The translations under genes were made by a program, and so were the position numbers. Of a stretch of DNA of 64,000 bases, positions 27,796-36,205 are shown piece by piece. A model generated the notes under the pieces. That model worked only from the letters and a program-made list of their open reading frames with translations. It had not been told where the DNA came from and searched no databases. Each line of letters opens with the position of its first letter. The stretch's first letter is position 1. Source of the DNA: Microbulbifer bruguierae (GTDB lineage: Bacteria; Pseudomonadota; Gammaproteobacteria; Pseudomonadales; Cellvibrionaceae). The stretch covers positions 1,302,001 to 1,366,000 of the forward strand of contig NZ_CP118605.1 of assembly GCF_029869925.1 (NCBI RefSeq). Reading direction: 5' to 3'.

Positions 27796-29475
27796 CTAAA
27801 TCATGCTCCACTGACCACTGTAAGCCGCGAATAAAAATACAACGAGATTCGTCACAGCATGCGCTGTAATAGCATCGCCGATATGTTGAGAACGCAAACG
27901 CACAAATGCATAGACAAGCCCGGCAACCGTGCCTGCTACCCAGGCATCATGCATCGCACCAAAGGTAAGTGAAGATACCAGTACCGCCACTCCCGACAGA
28001 GCCAATCTCCCGCGGGTATAGCTGGACGAGCGGCTGAGCTTGCACAACAAGTAACCCCGAAAGGCCAGTTCCTCTGCAATTGGTACAGCGATTACCGCCC
28101 CTAAAAAACGAAACAACAACCACAAACCAGACCAAAGCACGGGTGCGTCCAGCAGGTTTTCAGTAAATATCCGATCGGTTTGTGGTGCGGAGTTAAACAA
28201 CATCACTATCCAGATCAGGGCAACGCCAATGCCACAACCAAATGCGAGCAGATTCGGGCGATATGGTACCAGGCGCAGTGTTGGGAAAACCCAGATGAGA
28301 GCAAGCAGTACCGCAATCACTCGCAATGGATACAGCCAAACGAATTCGGACGATATTGCTGATGTCACCAATACCGTTCCAAGTAACACGATCAAAGGCA
28401 TGAGTGTCGCAACAGCCTGCTCGCTGTTATCAGGAGACCTGGATACCGGTGAACCGAGCTGCACCATTCCCGAGTTGCCCGCATTTGGCTTCGCCACAAA
28501 ACTCCATCGACCAGCAAACCACAAGAGCGCCAATGAGGTCACGATAAATGCAATCCACCCGGCCTGAGAGTGAAAGCCACCTATGGCGACATCCGCAGAC
28601 CAGTGATAGCCCAAGGCAACCAACGCGGTAATCCGCACCACATTCAACAACCATATAATCGAAATCCCCAGGGGAAACAGGATGAAAGCGCGGGGAAAGC
28701 GAAACTCTTTAAAGTTGATATACATGTACAGTGAAAGAAACGCCGTAATCAATCCAATACCTTCATAACCAGAACAGGCTGGCGCCACACTGACAATAAA
28801 GTCGCCCAGACCAAGTATTTTCTGACCAGGTTCCACCACTACCAGCTCGGGATTAAATAGGGTCAGCAGATTTGAGCTCAGGAGGAACGTCAAGGTACTC
28901 AGCGGCGTCCAGAGGCGGTTCGCCCAGGCAGTAAAAAGCCAGACTATTACCGAGATTAGCGCTGCGGCAAGCACGCGCTTGCGATAACGCGCCAGGATTT
29001 CCAGCCAAAACCGTATAGGTGCCGACATAAGAGTCCAACACAACAGGCACGCCGAAAGTTCAACGCACCAAAGCAGAAATTCAGATAAGGCTGCTTGATT
29101 TCCATCACTGGCGTCATCAAAAATCACGGCAGAACTCTGCAGGAAAAACCAGTAACTTAATATTTGTGGCAGAAAATATATACCAGCGCGTTTGACATTG
29201 GCTTCAAACTGAATAATTTTCCACAACGTGCGCAATTCCCGCTGCAGTAATACACACAGAATCACAAGAAACAGCACAGCAATTTTGGCAACCTGCCCCA
29301 TATAGCCAAAGGATATACGCCACCCCTGAGCGGCACCGTCCATCACCAGGGTGTAAGCATCAAAGCGCTGGCTGATATAGAGTAGCTGGAGCACCAGCAG
29401 CAACGCTATCCCCGCCTGCAATACAGCCCTAGGATGTATTGGTAAATAAAGACGTTCCCTGGCGAAATTATCCAA
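27796..29475 (-). CDS. xrtE: Exosortase fused to CPBP-family protease (XrtE-type, VPEID-CTERM system)
   Basis: Membrane transpeptidase-like enzyme expected to cut C-terminal sorting tails of exported proteins. The exosortase half carries the catalytic Cys (APACSGYEG, C234), Arg (NVVRI, R281) and His (GGFHSQAGW, H302), within about eight helices. The C-terminal half is a CPBP/CAAX-type glutamic protease domain with EELAFRG (E468-E469), FGAMH (H509) and HAVTN (H539). This fusion defines the described exosortase E class. The frame is open to a TTG at 29535, but its first 15 codons encode an intrinsic terminator, so the TTG at 29475 (GGAA upstream) is preferred; the start is uncertain. The probable substrate is encoded next door at 29543-29860. 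Confidence 0.9.
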   Translation of the reverse strand: MDNFARERLYLPIHPRAVLQAGIALLLVLQLLYISQRFDAYTLVMDGAAQGWRISFGYMGQVAKIAVLFLVILCVLLQRELRTLWKIIQFEANVKRAGIYFLPQILSYWFFLQSSAVIFDDASDGNQAALSEFLLWCVELSACLLCWTLMSAPIRFWLEILARYRKRVLAAALISVIVWLFTAWANRLWTPLSTLTFLLSSNLLTLFNPELVVVEPGQKILGLGDFIVSVAPACSGYEGIGLITAFLSLYMYINFKEFRFPRAFILFPLGISIIWLLNVVRITALVALGYHWSADVAIGGFHSQAGWIAFIVTSLALLWFAGRWSFVAKPNAGNSGMVQLGSPVSRSPDNSEQAVATLMPLIVLLGTVLVTSAISSEFVWLYPLRVIAVLLALIWVFPTLRLVPYRPNLLAFGCGIGVALIWIVMLFNSAPQTDRIFTENLLDAPVLWSGLWLLFRFLGAVIAVPIAEELAFRGYLLCKLSRSSSYTRGRLALSGVAVLVSSLTFGAMHDAWVAGTVAGLVYAFVRLRSQHIGDAITAHAVTNLVVFLFAAYSGQWSMI

Positions 29476-29490
29476 ATCACTATTCCATTC

Positions 29491-29520
29491 AAAAAAAAAC
29501 CCCGGTGCGAAAACCGGGGC
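29491..29520 (-). terminator. Intrinsic terminator between sorted protein and exosortase genes
   Basis: On the minus strand a 7-base-pair GC stem (CCCCGGT/ACCGGGG, 29519-29513 with 29506-29500) with loop TTTCGC is followed by nine T residues (29499-29491). It lies 23 bases after the stop of the small APEID protein gene. It would end most transcripts there, limiting the read-through that reaches the exosortase gene. It also falls inside the longest possible exosortase frame, which argues against the TTG start at 29535. Confidence 0.85.
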
Positions 29521-29542
29521 TCTTACATCATTCAACTAAAAA

Positions 29543-29860
29543 TCAACATTTTTTTGACGCACGTCTTTCACGACGAACAGCAACCAACCCCGCGAGTAAT
29601 GCGAACGCAATACCTGCCCCGGCAACATCAATTTCCGGAGCAGCATGCATTTTTTTGTCTCCGTCATACTTACCACTCGGGGAAGATCCGTGGCGGCTAG
29701 CAGACTTAGCACCACCATTGTGCTTATTGCCATCATGTTGCTTATAGCTATCATGACTGCCAACAATATCACGGTGCTTGCCACCGTTCCCACCGTCAGC
29801 TAACGCTAAAGGTGAAGAAAGCATCAACACCGCCAAACTGGCATATACATACTTTTTCAT
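29543..29860 (-). CDS. Secreted protein with VPEID-CTERM-like sorting tail
   Basis: Probable substrate of the adjacent exosortase. The 105 residues have a Sec signal peptide (cleavage near LALA-DGG, residue 21), a short mature region of about 52 residues rich in Gly, His, Lys, Asp and Ser (hydrophilic and probably unstructured), then APEID (74-78), a hydrophobic helix (79-95) and the basic tail RRERRASKKC. The motif reads A-PEID where the described family has V-PEID. The His/Lys/Asp-rich core could bind metal ions or polysaccharide, but no enzyme domain is present. It is followed by a strong terminator, fitting a product made in larger amounts than the enzyme. Confidence 0.88.
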   Translation of the reverse strand: MKKYVYASLAVLMLSSPLALADGGNGGKHRDIVGSHDSYKQHDGNKHNGGAKSASRHGSSPSGKYDGDKKMHAAPEIDVAGAGIAFALLAGLVAVRRERRASKKC

Positions 29861-30309
29861 TGATTTGGTCCAAGTAAATACCGCTGCTTCTCAGCGAGCA
29901 TCCATTCAAATTCTGATCCACAATACGAATCAGTGTCCATTTTCAGCATCCTGCGTGCTACTCAAACATTCTTTATATTTATCAACATCTATGAAAGGGA
30001 ATAAGTCCCGCTCAAATAGATCGCTCTACAATTAACTGCAAAGTTTAAAGGGGCGCCTGTAACCATGGCGGTCGTACGGCCTTTAAATCAGGCCCCCAAA
30101 ATGAGAGGTCAGACATTCGCCCAGGCCATAAACGTGACACACCCCCAAAAAAGATGTGACCCAGTTAATACCGCTGAGCGTATCGGCAGATTAAATGCCA
30201 TTTTTGTCCAAGTCCAGTAGCTATGATCCCGGGTAATTATTCAACAGCAAAAATAGGCGTCGAATTCTACTTTGATCGCACGCGCCCTGCCGAAATTTTT
30301 CCCGAAAAC
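29861..30309. other. Intergenic region upstream of the sorted-protein gene
   Basis: This AT-richer gap of about 450 bases must hold the minus-strand promoter of the APEID protein. One weak candidate is TTGCAG with TATTTG 17 bases later, near 30000-30040 on the minus strand. Its base composition differs from the GC-rich neighbours. No gene, tRNA or terminator was recognised. It borders the decayed segment to the right and may include DNA left by rearrangement. Confidence 0.45.
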
Positions 30310-30681
30310 TCAGATTAACGCGGGCTGGGGAATCAAAGGAGGAAATTCCCGCCGAAGCAAGAAGGGACGGATTACTCTGGCTCCAGACTCACGAGTGGCC
30401 AGGTGAAGTAACAAAAGGTCCACGTGGTCAACATCAAGTTTCTTCAGACTCTCCTCAACAGACGGCAGGAAGTCATCCTTGCCAAATTCTGTCGTCCAAT
30501 CCTTGGCCATATGTGATATCTCATCCCGCGGGATACCGGATACCTTGATAGCCGCACCAGCCGCGGCTTCGTTACCATAAATTTGAGCGGTATCGATGTG
30601 GCGAAAACCGAGTTTCAGCGCTTCCGGTAGTACCTCAGCAACTTCCTTGTCAGATAAAAGGTAAGTACCAATCCCGAGCAC
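30310..30681 (-). pseudogene. Aldo/keto reductase remnant (frameshifted)
   Basis: N-terminal part of an AKR5-type aldo/keto reductase (2,5-diketogluconate reductase-like). Residues 1-96 match the family: LGIGTYLL, HIDTAQIYGNE, a lysine segment and LKKLDVDHVDLLLLH, so the tetrad Asp, Tyr, Lys and His positions survive. Directly after LLLLH the frame is lost. Skipping one C near base 30401 restores WPLVSLEPE, the expected continuation, before a TAA at 30374-30372. The remaining two thirds of the enzyme are missing. The 5' end is also doubtful: family-like residues extend upstream of the GTG at 30681 to an in-frame TAG. It is surely non-functional. Confidence 0.85.
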
Positions 30682-30758
30682 CGGGATCTTCCCTTCGCTT
30701 TGATGTTGTGCCTACCTACTCCTGTTTCCCGTTCGCTAACGTTTTGGAATCTCGCGGC

Positions 30759-31544
30759 TTAGCCATTTGCGCATGGCGTTTTTGCCTTCTCTTCTTCCGC
30801 CAGAATTTTGTGCTCGCGACCAGCGGCCTGCGTAGCTTCGTCCCCGCCGACAAGACTGGTTACGCCCGCTTGCAGGGCTTCATACCCTTGCAGTGCGACT
30901 TGTGCAGGATCATTCTTCCAGCTGTTGTCGCCAAAGCTTGTGTTCCCCATTCCGGCGCGGGCGTGAAACTCTGTCGCCGTAGCCCCGGGGTGCAAGAGCG
31001 TGAACTGAACACCAGTTCCGCGCAGCTCTTCGCGCAATCCGTGCCCAAAAGAAGTCATAAAGGCTTTGCTGGGACCGTACACCGACTCGTAGGGGATAGG
31101 CGTGGTTGCAGAGAGCGAACTCACGAAGAGAACTTTTCCACCGCCATTTTCCACCATTCCGGGAAGCAGGGCGTGGCAGAGCCGCACGGTAGAACCAATA
31201 TTGAGATCCAGCAGTTGCAGGTGCCGCTGCAACTCAATATCAAGAAAAGCACCACCGATGGCGATACCCGCGTTCAGCACCAGCACATCCAATGGTCGCC
31301 CCGTGTGTTTCACGGCCGCCACAACAACGTCGACGCCTTCTTTGGTAGAGAGGTCCGACTGAACGGGCGTTACCACAACCCCTTCCTGCTCCAGTTCTGC
31401 TGCCGCGGCATGAACACGATCACTGGCACCGGTAATAATCAGATCATAATGATCCCGCGCCATCAGGCGAGCCAGTTCCAGCCCAATTCCGGCTGAGCCT
31501 CCGGTGATAAGTGCGAGCGGGCGATTGATCATATTGTCATCCAT
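30759..31544 (-). CDS. Short-chain dehydrogenase/reductase, classical type
   Basis: NAD(P)-dependent oxidoreductase of 261 residues. It has the Rossmann motif GGSAGIG (15-21), the NAG motif (VLVLNAGIA), catalytic Ser in VSSLSA and the YGPSK active-site pair. The hydrophobic, fairly short C-terminus fits the SDR family with unknown carbonyl or alcohol substrate. The ATG at 31544 has a GAGAGG site and overlaps the stop of the broken SDR upstream by 16 bases. It is the only intact gene in a stretch of broken ones, so it may be either still selected or simply not yet disrupted. Confidence 0.87.
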   Translation of the reverse strand: MDDNMINRPLALITGGSAGIGLELARLMARDHYDLIITGASDRVHAAAAELEQEGVVVTPVQSDLSTKEGVDVVVAAVKHTGRPLDVLVLNAGIAIGGAFLDIELQRHLQLLDLNIGSTVRLCHALLPGMVENGGGKVLFVSSLSATTPIPYESVYGPSKAFMTSFGHGLREELRGTGVQFTLLHPGATATEFHARAGMGNTSFGDNSWKNDPAQVALQGYEALQAGVTSLVGGDEATQAAGREHKILAEEEKAKTPCANG

Positions 31545-32059
31545 TTTTTAAACCTCTCGGCATAGTCAGGGTGCCAGCGCGACAGCGCCGGGCGGTTCTG
31601 GATCATGTCATCAGCGGCCCACAAAATGCGCCTGGCGTCCATCGCCGGTGTCACTTCGTTGTCTGGGCACAGAATGTAGAAGTCCTCCTCGATTAACCTG
31701 GGAATGAAATAGTCGACCACCTGCTCCGCACTCCAGGGTGCCTCGGGCTTGAGCTGGGTAGCACTGTCGATAATGGCGGCGTTGTTGATCAGTAACTGTA
31801 CCGAGCCGAAGCGGTCAATGGTTGTGTCACGCTAGCGCGTGAGGTCTGCGTAATTTGCGACATCCCCAGTGACGCACACCAACTCGGTTTCCAGCGTCTG
31901 GACCATCGCGCGCAGAGCGCGTTCATCTCGGTCGAACAACGCCAGACGCATTCCTCGCCTGGCGAGTGATTGGGCAAGTGCGGAACCTATCCCCTTTGCG
32001 GCGCCGGTAATCACCGCGACCTTGCCAAGCCCAAGTATTTCAGTCATTCGTTCAGTCAT
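31529..32059 (-). pseudogene. SDR pseudogene: internal stop and central deletion
   Basis: From an ATG at 32059 (AGGGAATAGGT upstream) the frame reads an SDR N-terminus: VAVITGAAKGIGSALA, FDRDERAL and CVTGDVAN. An in-frame TAG follows at about 31834, but the same frame continues with RFGSVQLLINNAAI. It then jumps directly to a C-terminal segment (FYILCPDNEVTPAMDARRIL) normally found about 100 residues later. The part carrying the catalytic Ser, Tyr and Lys is absent. Both lesions lie in one uninterrupted frame, so this is a deletion plus nonsense mutation rather than a frameshift. No functional product is expected. Confidence 0.88.
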
Positions 32060-32204
32060 ACCTATTCCCTCAGCTTTCCGGAACAAATCCGTGAGAGGCA
32101 ACAGTGGCAATGCACCTGAAATTCATGGCAAACCACCAGGGTTCAAAACGGCTCGCGAGAGGTTTCCCCTTTACAGCACAAATCGGCTTTTGGGTTGAAC
32201 AAAT

Positions 32205-32528
32205 AGTAACAGTCAGACCCCCGCGGGGAGGGACCTACTTACAGAACTTCAGGCGGGCTTTGCGCTGATCGAAAATGGTCTGGAGGCTCTGAATAACTAT
32301 CGAGATCGCCCGGCCGGCCAATTGCGGATCAATGTGCTCAGTGATGCAGCACGGCTGGTCGTCGCGCCGATTCTTGCGCAATACACGGCAACCTATCCGG
32401 AAGTCAGGCTGGAGTTGTCCGTCGACGACAGAATAATCGACGTCGTCAAAGAGGGGTTTGACGCGGGAATCCGCTATGGCTGTACCGTCCCGGAAGACAT
32501 GATCGCTCTGCCCTTGGGACCGGAATGA
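32205..32528 (+). pseudogene. LysR-family regulator remnant
   Basis: A plus-strand stretch of about 107 codons reads as the middle of a LysR regulator: TPAGRDLLTELQAGF, LEALNNYRDRPAGQLRIN, then the ligand-binding lobe with AARLVVAPILAQY and VKEGFDAGIRYG, ending MIALPLGPE and a TGA. The N-terminal helix-turn-helix (about 60 residues) is gone, with a stop just upstream, and about 100 C-terminal residues are missing. LysR genes of this subgroup commonly sit divergently from SDR or AKR genes, which matches the broken neighbours to the left. Confidence 0.82.
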
Positions 32529-32703
32529 GGCGCTGCGGGCCCCAGTACGCATGATGCAGCAGCGTGACCGATAAGCGCGCCCCGCACAGAACCAAAACCA
32601 GGGAATTAGCACATAGCGACAGGCAATTTACGGTGGATTGTCGATGCACTGAGATTGGGCTAAGTAATCCAGCGATTTCCGTTATGTATTGGCGATGTAA
32701 AAC

Positions 32704-32737
32704 AAAAAGCCCGGCGTGATCGCCGGGCTTTTTGTTT
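32704..32737. terminator. Bidirectional intrinsic terminator after guaA
   Basis: A perfect 8-base-pair stem GCCCGGCG/CGCCGGGC (32709-32716 with 32721-32728), loop TGAT, is flanked by A5 on the left and T5G on the right. It can therefore terminate in both directions. It lies 40 bases past the guaA stop on the minus strand. Confidence 0.9.
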
Positions 32738-32776
32738 TTAGTAGCTGCTATTGCCAGACGCGGCCGGTAATAGCGC

Positions 32777-34354
32777 TCACTCCCACTCAATCGTGGCAGG
32801 CGGCTTGCTAGAGACGTCGTAGGTCACCCGCGAGATATTTTCGATCTCGTTGATGATGCGGTTGGACACTTTCTCGATCAGCTCGTAAGGCAGGTGCGCC
32901 CAGCGTGCGGTCATAAAGTCCACGGTTTCTACCGCGCGCAGCGCCACCACGTACTCGTAGCGGCGGCCGTCGCCCACTACGCCCACGGATTTGACTGGCA
33001 GGAACACCACAAACGCCTGGCTGGTTTTGTGGTACCAGTCCGCCTTGTGCAGCTCTTCGATAAAGATCGCATCCGCTTCGCGCAGGATATCCGCGTACTC
33101 TTTTTTCACTTCGCCGAGAATACGCACACCGAGACCCGGGCCCGGGAAGGGGTGGCGGTAGACCATGTCGTAAGGCAAGCCCAGTTCGAGACCGATCTTG
33201 CGCACTTCGTCCTTGAACAGTTCGCGCAGCGGTTCCACCAGCTCAAACGCCATGTCTTCCGGCAGGCCACCCACGTTGTGGTGGGACTTGATTACGTGCG
33301 CCTTGCCGGTTTTGGCGGCGGCGGACTCGATCACATCCGGGTAGATGGTGCCCTGGGCCAGGAACTTCACATCCTGCAACTGTGTGGCTTCCTTGTCGAA
33401 AATTTCGATAAAGGTGTTGCCGATAATTTTGCGTTTGGCTTCCGGCTCGTCCACACCGGTGAGGCGGGACAGGAAGGCCTCTTCCGCATCACTGCGGATC
33501 ACGCGCACCCCCATGTTATCGGCGAACATCTGCATGACCTGATCGCCTTCGTTTTTACGCAGCAGGCCGTTGTCCACGAAAACGCAGGTCAGCTGGTCGC
33601 CGATCGCCTTGTGCAGCAGTGCCGCCACCACGGAACTGTCGACACCCCCGGAAAGGCCCAGCAGCACTTTCGAGCTGCCGACTTGCGCGCGCACCTTGGC
33701 AATGGAGTCTTCGATGATGTTTTCCGGAGTCCACAGTTTTTCGCAGCCGCACAGCTCGATAACGAAGTGTTCGTAAATGCGGGTGCCCTGCAATGTGTGG
33801 GTCACTTCCGGGTGGAACTGCACTCCGAAGAAATTCTTTTCTGCGTGGTACATGCCGGCGATCGGGCAGGACGGTGTGGAGGCCATCAGCTCGAAGCCTT
33901 GCGGCATTTTCACCACTTTATCGCCGTGGCTCATCCATACGTCCAGCAATGCATTGCCGGCATCGTCCAGGTGATCCTTGATGTCGTGCAGCAGCGCAGA
34001 ATCACCTTCGACTTTTACCTGTGCGTAACCGAATTCGCGCACGTTGCTGCCTTCCACCGCACCGCCCAGCTGGTGCGCCATGGTCTGCATGCCGTAACAG
34101 ATACCCAGTACCGGCACACCCAGATCAAATACGGCTTGCGGTGCGCGGGGGGAACCCTCTTCCGGCACGGATTCCGGCCCGCCGGCGAGAATGATGCCCT
34201 TGGGGTTGTACTCGCGAATTTCCTCGTCGCTCATGTCGAAGGCGCGAATTTCGGAGAACACACCGAGTTCCCGTACGCGGCGGGCGATCAATTGGGTGTA
34301 CTGGGAACCGAAGTCCAGAATCAGGATTCGGCTGGAATGAATATCTTGGCTCAT
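32777..34354 (-). CDS. guaA: GMP synthase (glutamine-hydrolysing)
   Basis: Converts XMP, glutamine and ATP to GMP. The 525 residues match the usual length. The N-terminal class I glutamine amidotransferase has the nucleophile elbow GICYGMQ (Cys near residue 86) and the His/Glu pair in FHPEVTHT. The ATP-pyrophosphatase domain has the P-loop [10 protein letters not shown], followed by the C-terminal dimerisation domain ending PPATIEWE. It lies behind guaB on the same strand, as in many gammaproteobacteria, but is separated from it by 195 bases holding two hairpin structures. Confidence 0.97.
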   Translation of the reverse strand: MSQDIHSSRILILDFGSQYTQLIARRVRELGVFSEIRAFDMSDEEIREYNPKGIILAGGPESVPEEGSPRAPQAVFDLGVPVLGICYGMQTMAHQLGGAVEGSNVREFGYAQVKVEGDSALLHDIKDHLDDAGNALLDVWMSHGDKVVKMPQGFELMASTPSCPIAGMYHAEKNFFGVQFHPEVTHTLQGTRIYEHFVIELCGCEKLWTPENIIEDSIAKVRAQVGSSKVLLGLSGGVDSSVVAALLHKAIGDQLTCVFVDNGLLRKNEGDQVMQMFADNMGVRVIRSDAEEAFLSRLTGVDEPEAKRKIIGNTFIEIFDKEATQLQDVKFLAQGTIYPDVIESAAAKTGKAHVIKSHHNVGGLPEDMAFELVEPLRELFKDEVRKIGLELGLPYDMVYRHPFPGPGLGVRILGEVKKEYADILREADAIFIEELHKADWYHKTSQAFVVFLPVKSVGVVGDGRRYEYVVALRAVETVDFMTARWAHLPYELIEKVSNRIINEIENISRVTYDVSSKPPATIEWE

Positions 34355-34383
34355 GGCTTACTCGATCAGTTTTGCCTGAAAAG

Positions 34384-34410
34384 ACAAACGGACCCACCGG
34401 GTCCGTTTGT
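34384..34410 (-). promoter_or_regulatory. Strong hairpin between guaB and guaA
   Basis: Perfect 12-base-pair stem (ACAAACGGACCC with GGGTCCGTTTGT, loop of three). On the minus strand it is followed by CTTTTC, only a weak T-run, and guaA begins 29 bases later. It could be a leaky terminator or attenuator setting the guaA/guaB ratio, or a stability element protecting one half of the message. Confidence 0.6.
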
Positions 34411-34462
34411 TATTAAATTCGACCCCGGGAAGTACTCTCGACGTTGAGAGCCTCCCCGGGAG

Positions 34463-34541
34463 CGCGGGGCCCCAGCTCCGCAAGGCAGGCGCGAAGCCCG
34501 CCCTAAAAATCATGGCTATTGTGCGGAGCTGGGGCTCCGCA
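34463..34541. repeat. Inverted repeat in the guaB-guaA spacer
   Basis: Two arms, GCGGGGCCCCAGCTCCGC near 34463-34480 and GCGGAGCTGGGGCTCCGC near 34523-34540, are reverse complements at 17 of 18 positions and are spaced by about 40 bases. The second arm is also self-complementary at its ends. The layout (paired GC-rich palindromes in a spacer just past a gene end) resembles a REP/BIME-type element. Confidence 0.65.
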
Positions 34542-34549
34542 CCTCGGGA

Positions 34550-36034
34550 TTAGCGGCCACCGACCGGATAGTTCGGAGCTTCCTTGGTGATCTGCACGTC
34601 GTGAACGTGAGACTCGCCCATTCCCGCCGCGGTTACCCGCACGAATTGCGGTTTGGTACGCATGATTTCCATGGTCACACTGCCGGTATAACCCATGGCA
34701 GAACGCAGTCCACCCATCATCTGGTGAACGATAGCGGAAATCGGACCTTTGTAAGGTACGCGCCCTTCGATGCCTTCCGGCACCAGTTTTTCCGCGCCCT
34801 GGCTGGCATCCTGGAAATAGCGATCGGAAGAACCCTGGGTGCGCGACATGGCGCCCAGCGAACCCATGCCGCGATAGGATTTGTAGGTACGTCCCTGATA
34901 CAGCTCCACTTCACCCGGCGCCTCTTCGGTACCGGCGAACATGGAACCCATCATTACCGCATAGGCACCTGCAGCGATGGCTTTGGAAATATCGCCGGAG
35001 AACCGGATACCACCGTCGGCAATCAACGGAACACCGGTACCTTCCAGGGCTTTGGCCACTTCGGCAATGGCACTTACCTGAGGAACGCCGATACCGGTCA
35101 CGATGCGGGTGGTACAAATGGAACCGGGGCCGATTCCCACTTTCACCGCGTCGGCGCCGGCTTCCGCCAGGGCAGTAGCCGCTTCTCCGGTGGCAATATT
35201 GCCGCCGATCACATCGACCTGCGGATGCATTTCTTTGATACGGCGGACGCGATCGATCACATTCTTACTGTGGCCGTGAGCGGTATCTACCACCAGTACA
35301 TCGACACCGGCTTCGACCAGTGCTGCTACGCGGTCGTCAGTATCCGGGCTGGTACCTACGGAGGCACCCACGCGCAGACGACCATCGCTGTCTTTACAGG
35401 AGTTGGGGTACTGCTCAGCCTTGTTGTAGTCCTTGACCGTGATCAGGCCTTTCAGCTCGAACTTGTCGTTTACTACCAGTACTTTTTCGATGCGGTGCTT
35501 GTGCAGCAGCTCGCGTACTTCTTCTGGAGCAGCGCCTTCTTCACAGGTTACCAGACGCTCTTTTGGCGTCATGATACTGGCGACAGAAACGTCCAAGTTG
35601 GTCTGGAAGCGCACGTCGCGGCTGGTGACAATACCGACCAGGTCGCCTTTTTCCATCACCGGTACACCGGAAATGTTGTGGTGACCGGTAAGTGCAATCA
35701 GCTCACGCACGGTAGCGTCAGATTCGATGGTAATCGGGTCTTTTACGACACCGGCTTCGAATTTTTTCACCGCACGCACCGCCAGAGCCTGCTCTTCAAT
35801 AGACATGCTCTTGTGGATAATGCCGATACCGCCTTCCTGAGCCAATGCAATGGCCAGGCGCGACTCGGTCACGGTATCCATCGCGGCGGACACCAGCGGA
35901 ATATTCAGGGTTATATTACGAGACAGTTTTGTCTTCAGGGAAACGTCTTTGGCGGTAACCTCGGAGTAACCGGGCACCAGCAGGACGTCGTCAAAAGTGA
36001 GGGCTTCGCGCGCAATGCGCAGAGATTCAGACAT
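34550..36034 (-). CDS. guaB: Inosine-5'-monophosphate dehydrogenase
   Basis: Oxidises IMP to XMP with NAD+, the committed step to GMP. About 494 residues: TIM-barrel halves flanking a CBS-domain pair (about 95-205; [17 protein letters not shown] segment). The catalytic cysteine is in [10 protein letters not shown], the flap is [11 protein letters not shown], and the C-terminus is usual. The ATG at 36034 is chosen; a GTG two codons earlier (36040) is better spaced from the GAGG site, so either may be used. It lies divergently from xseA across 171 bases, as in E. coli and relatives. Confidence 0.96.
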   Translation of the reverse strand: MSESLRIAREALTFDDVLLVPGYSEVTAKDVSLKTKLSRNITLNIPLVSAAMDTVTESRLAIALAQEGGIGIIHKSMSIEEQALAVRAVKKFEAGVVKDPITIESDATVRELIALTGHHNISGVPVMEKGDLVGIVTSRDVRFQTNLDVSVASIMTPKERLVTCEEGAAPEEVRELLHKHRIEKVLVVNDKFELKGLITVKDYNKAEQYPNSCKDSDGRLRVGASVGTSPDTDDRVAALVEAGVDVLVVDTAHGHSKNVIDRVRRIKEMHPQVDVIGGNIATGEAATALAEAGADAVKVGIGPGSICTTRIVTGIGVPQVSAIAEVAKALEGTGVPLIADGGIRFSGDISKAIAAGAYAVMMGSMFAGTEEAPGEVELYQGRTYKSYRGMGSLGAMSRTQGSSDRYFQDASQGAEKLVPEGIEGRVPYKGPISAIVHQMMGGLRSAMGYTGSVTMEIMRTKPQFVRVTAAGMGESHVHDVQITKEAPNYPVGGR

Positions 36035-36205
36035 GGACACTCAAACCTCAAGGGAGCGGGAATGGGTATCGGCGCGATTATAGCCGCAACATCCGCAGAA
36101 ACAAAAGACTATTTCGCAGCCGACGGGTGTGGACCGGCAAATCCCTTTACCTGTGCCGCCTTCCCTGCAATATTGGCCGCCCAAACCGGATCACATGAGA
36201 CCAAA

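Noticed and set aside
27594..27869. 91-codon plus-strand frame upstream of the guanidine operon
   Set aside because: It has no ribosome site or family resemblance, it overlaps the end of the exosortase gene, and it lies in the promoter area of the opposite strand.
29476..29535. N-terminal extension of the exosortase to the TTG at 29535
   Set aside because: These codons coincide with an intrinsic terminator hairpin and T-run, and the start has no ribosome site.
30030..30090. GCAAAG and downstream pairing resembling part of a cyclic-di-GMP-I riboswitch
   Set aside because: Only a few bases match, the second helix and receptor elements are missing, and on that strand no gene follows.
32894..34447. 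517-codon plus-strand frame over guaA
   Set aside because: It is antisense to an intact GMP synthase. Its composition mirrors the complement of guaA codons.
34601..36205. A very long open frame antisense to guaB that continues into xseA
   Set aside because: It reads as the complement of IMP dehydrogenase codons, with His/Gly-rich, domain-free protein sequence. The xseA homology starts only at 36206, so the rest is a GC-bias shadow.
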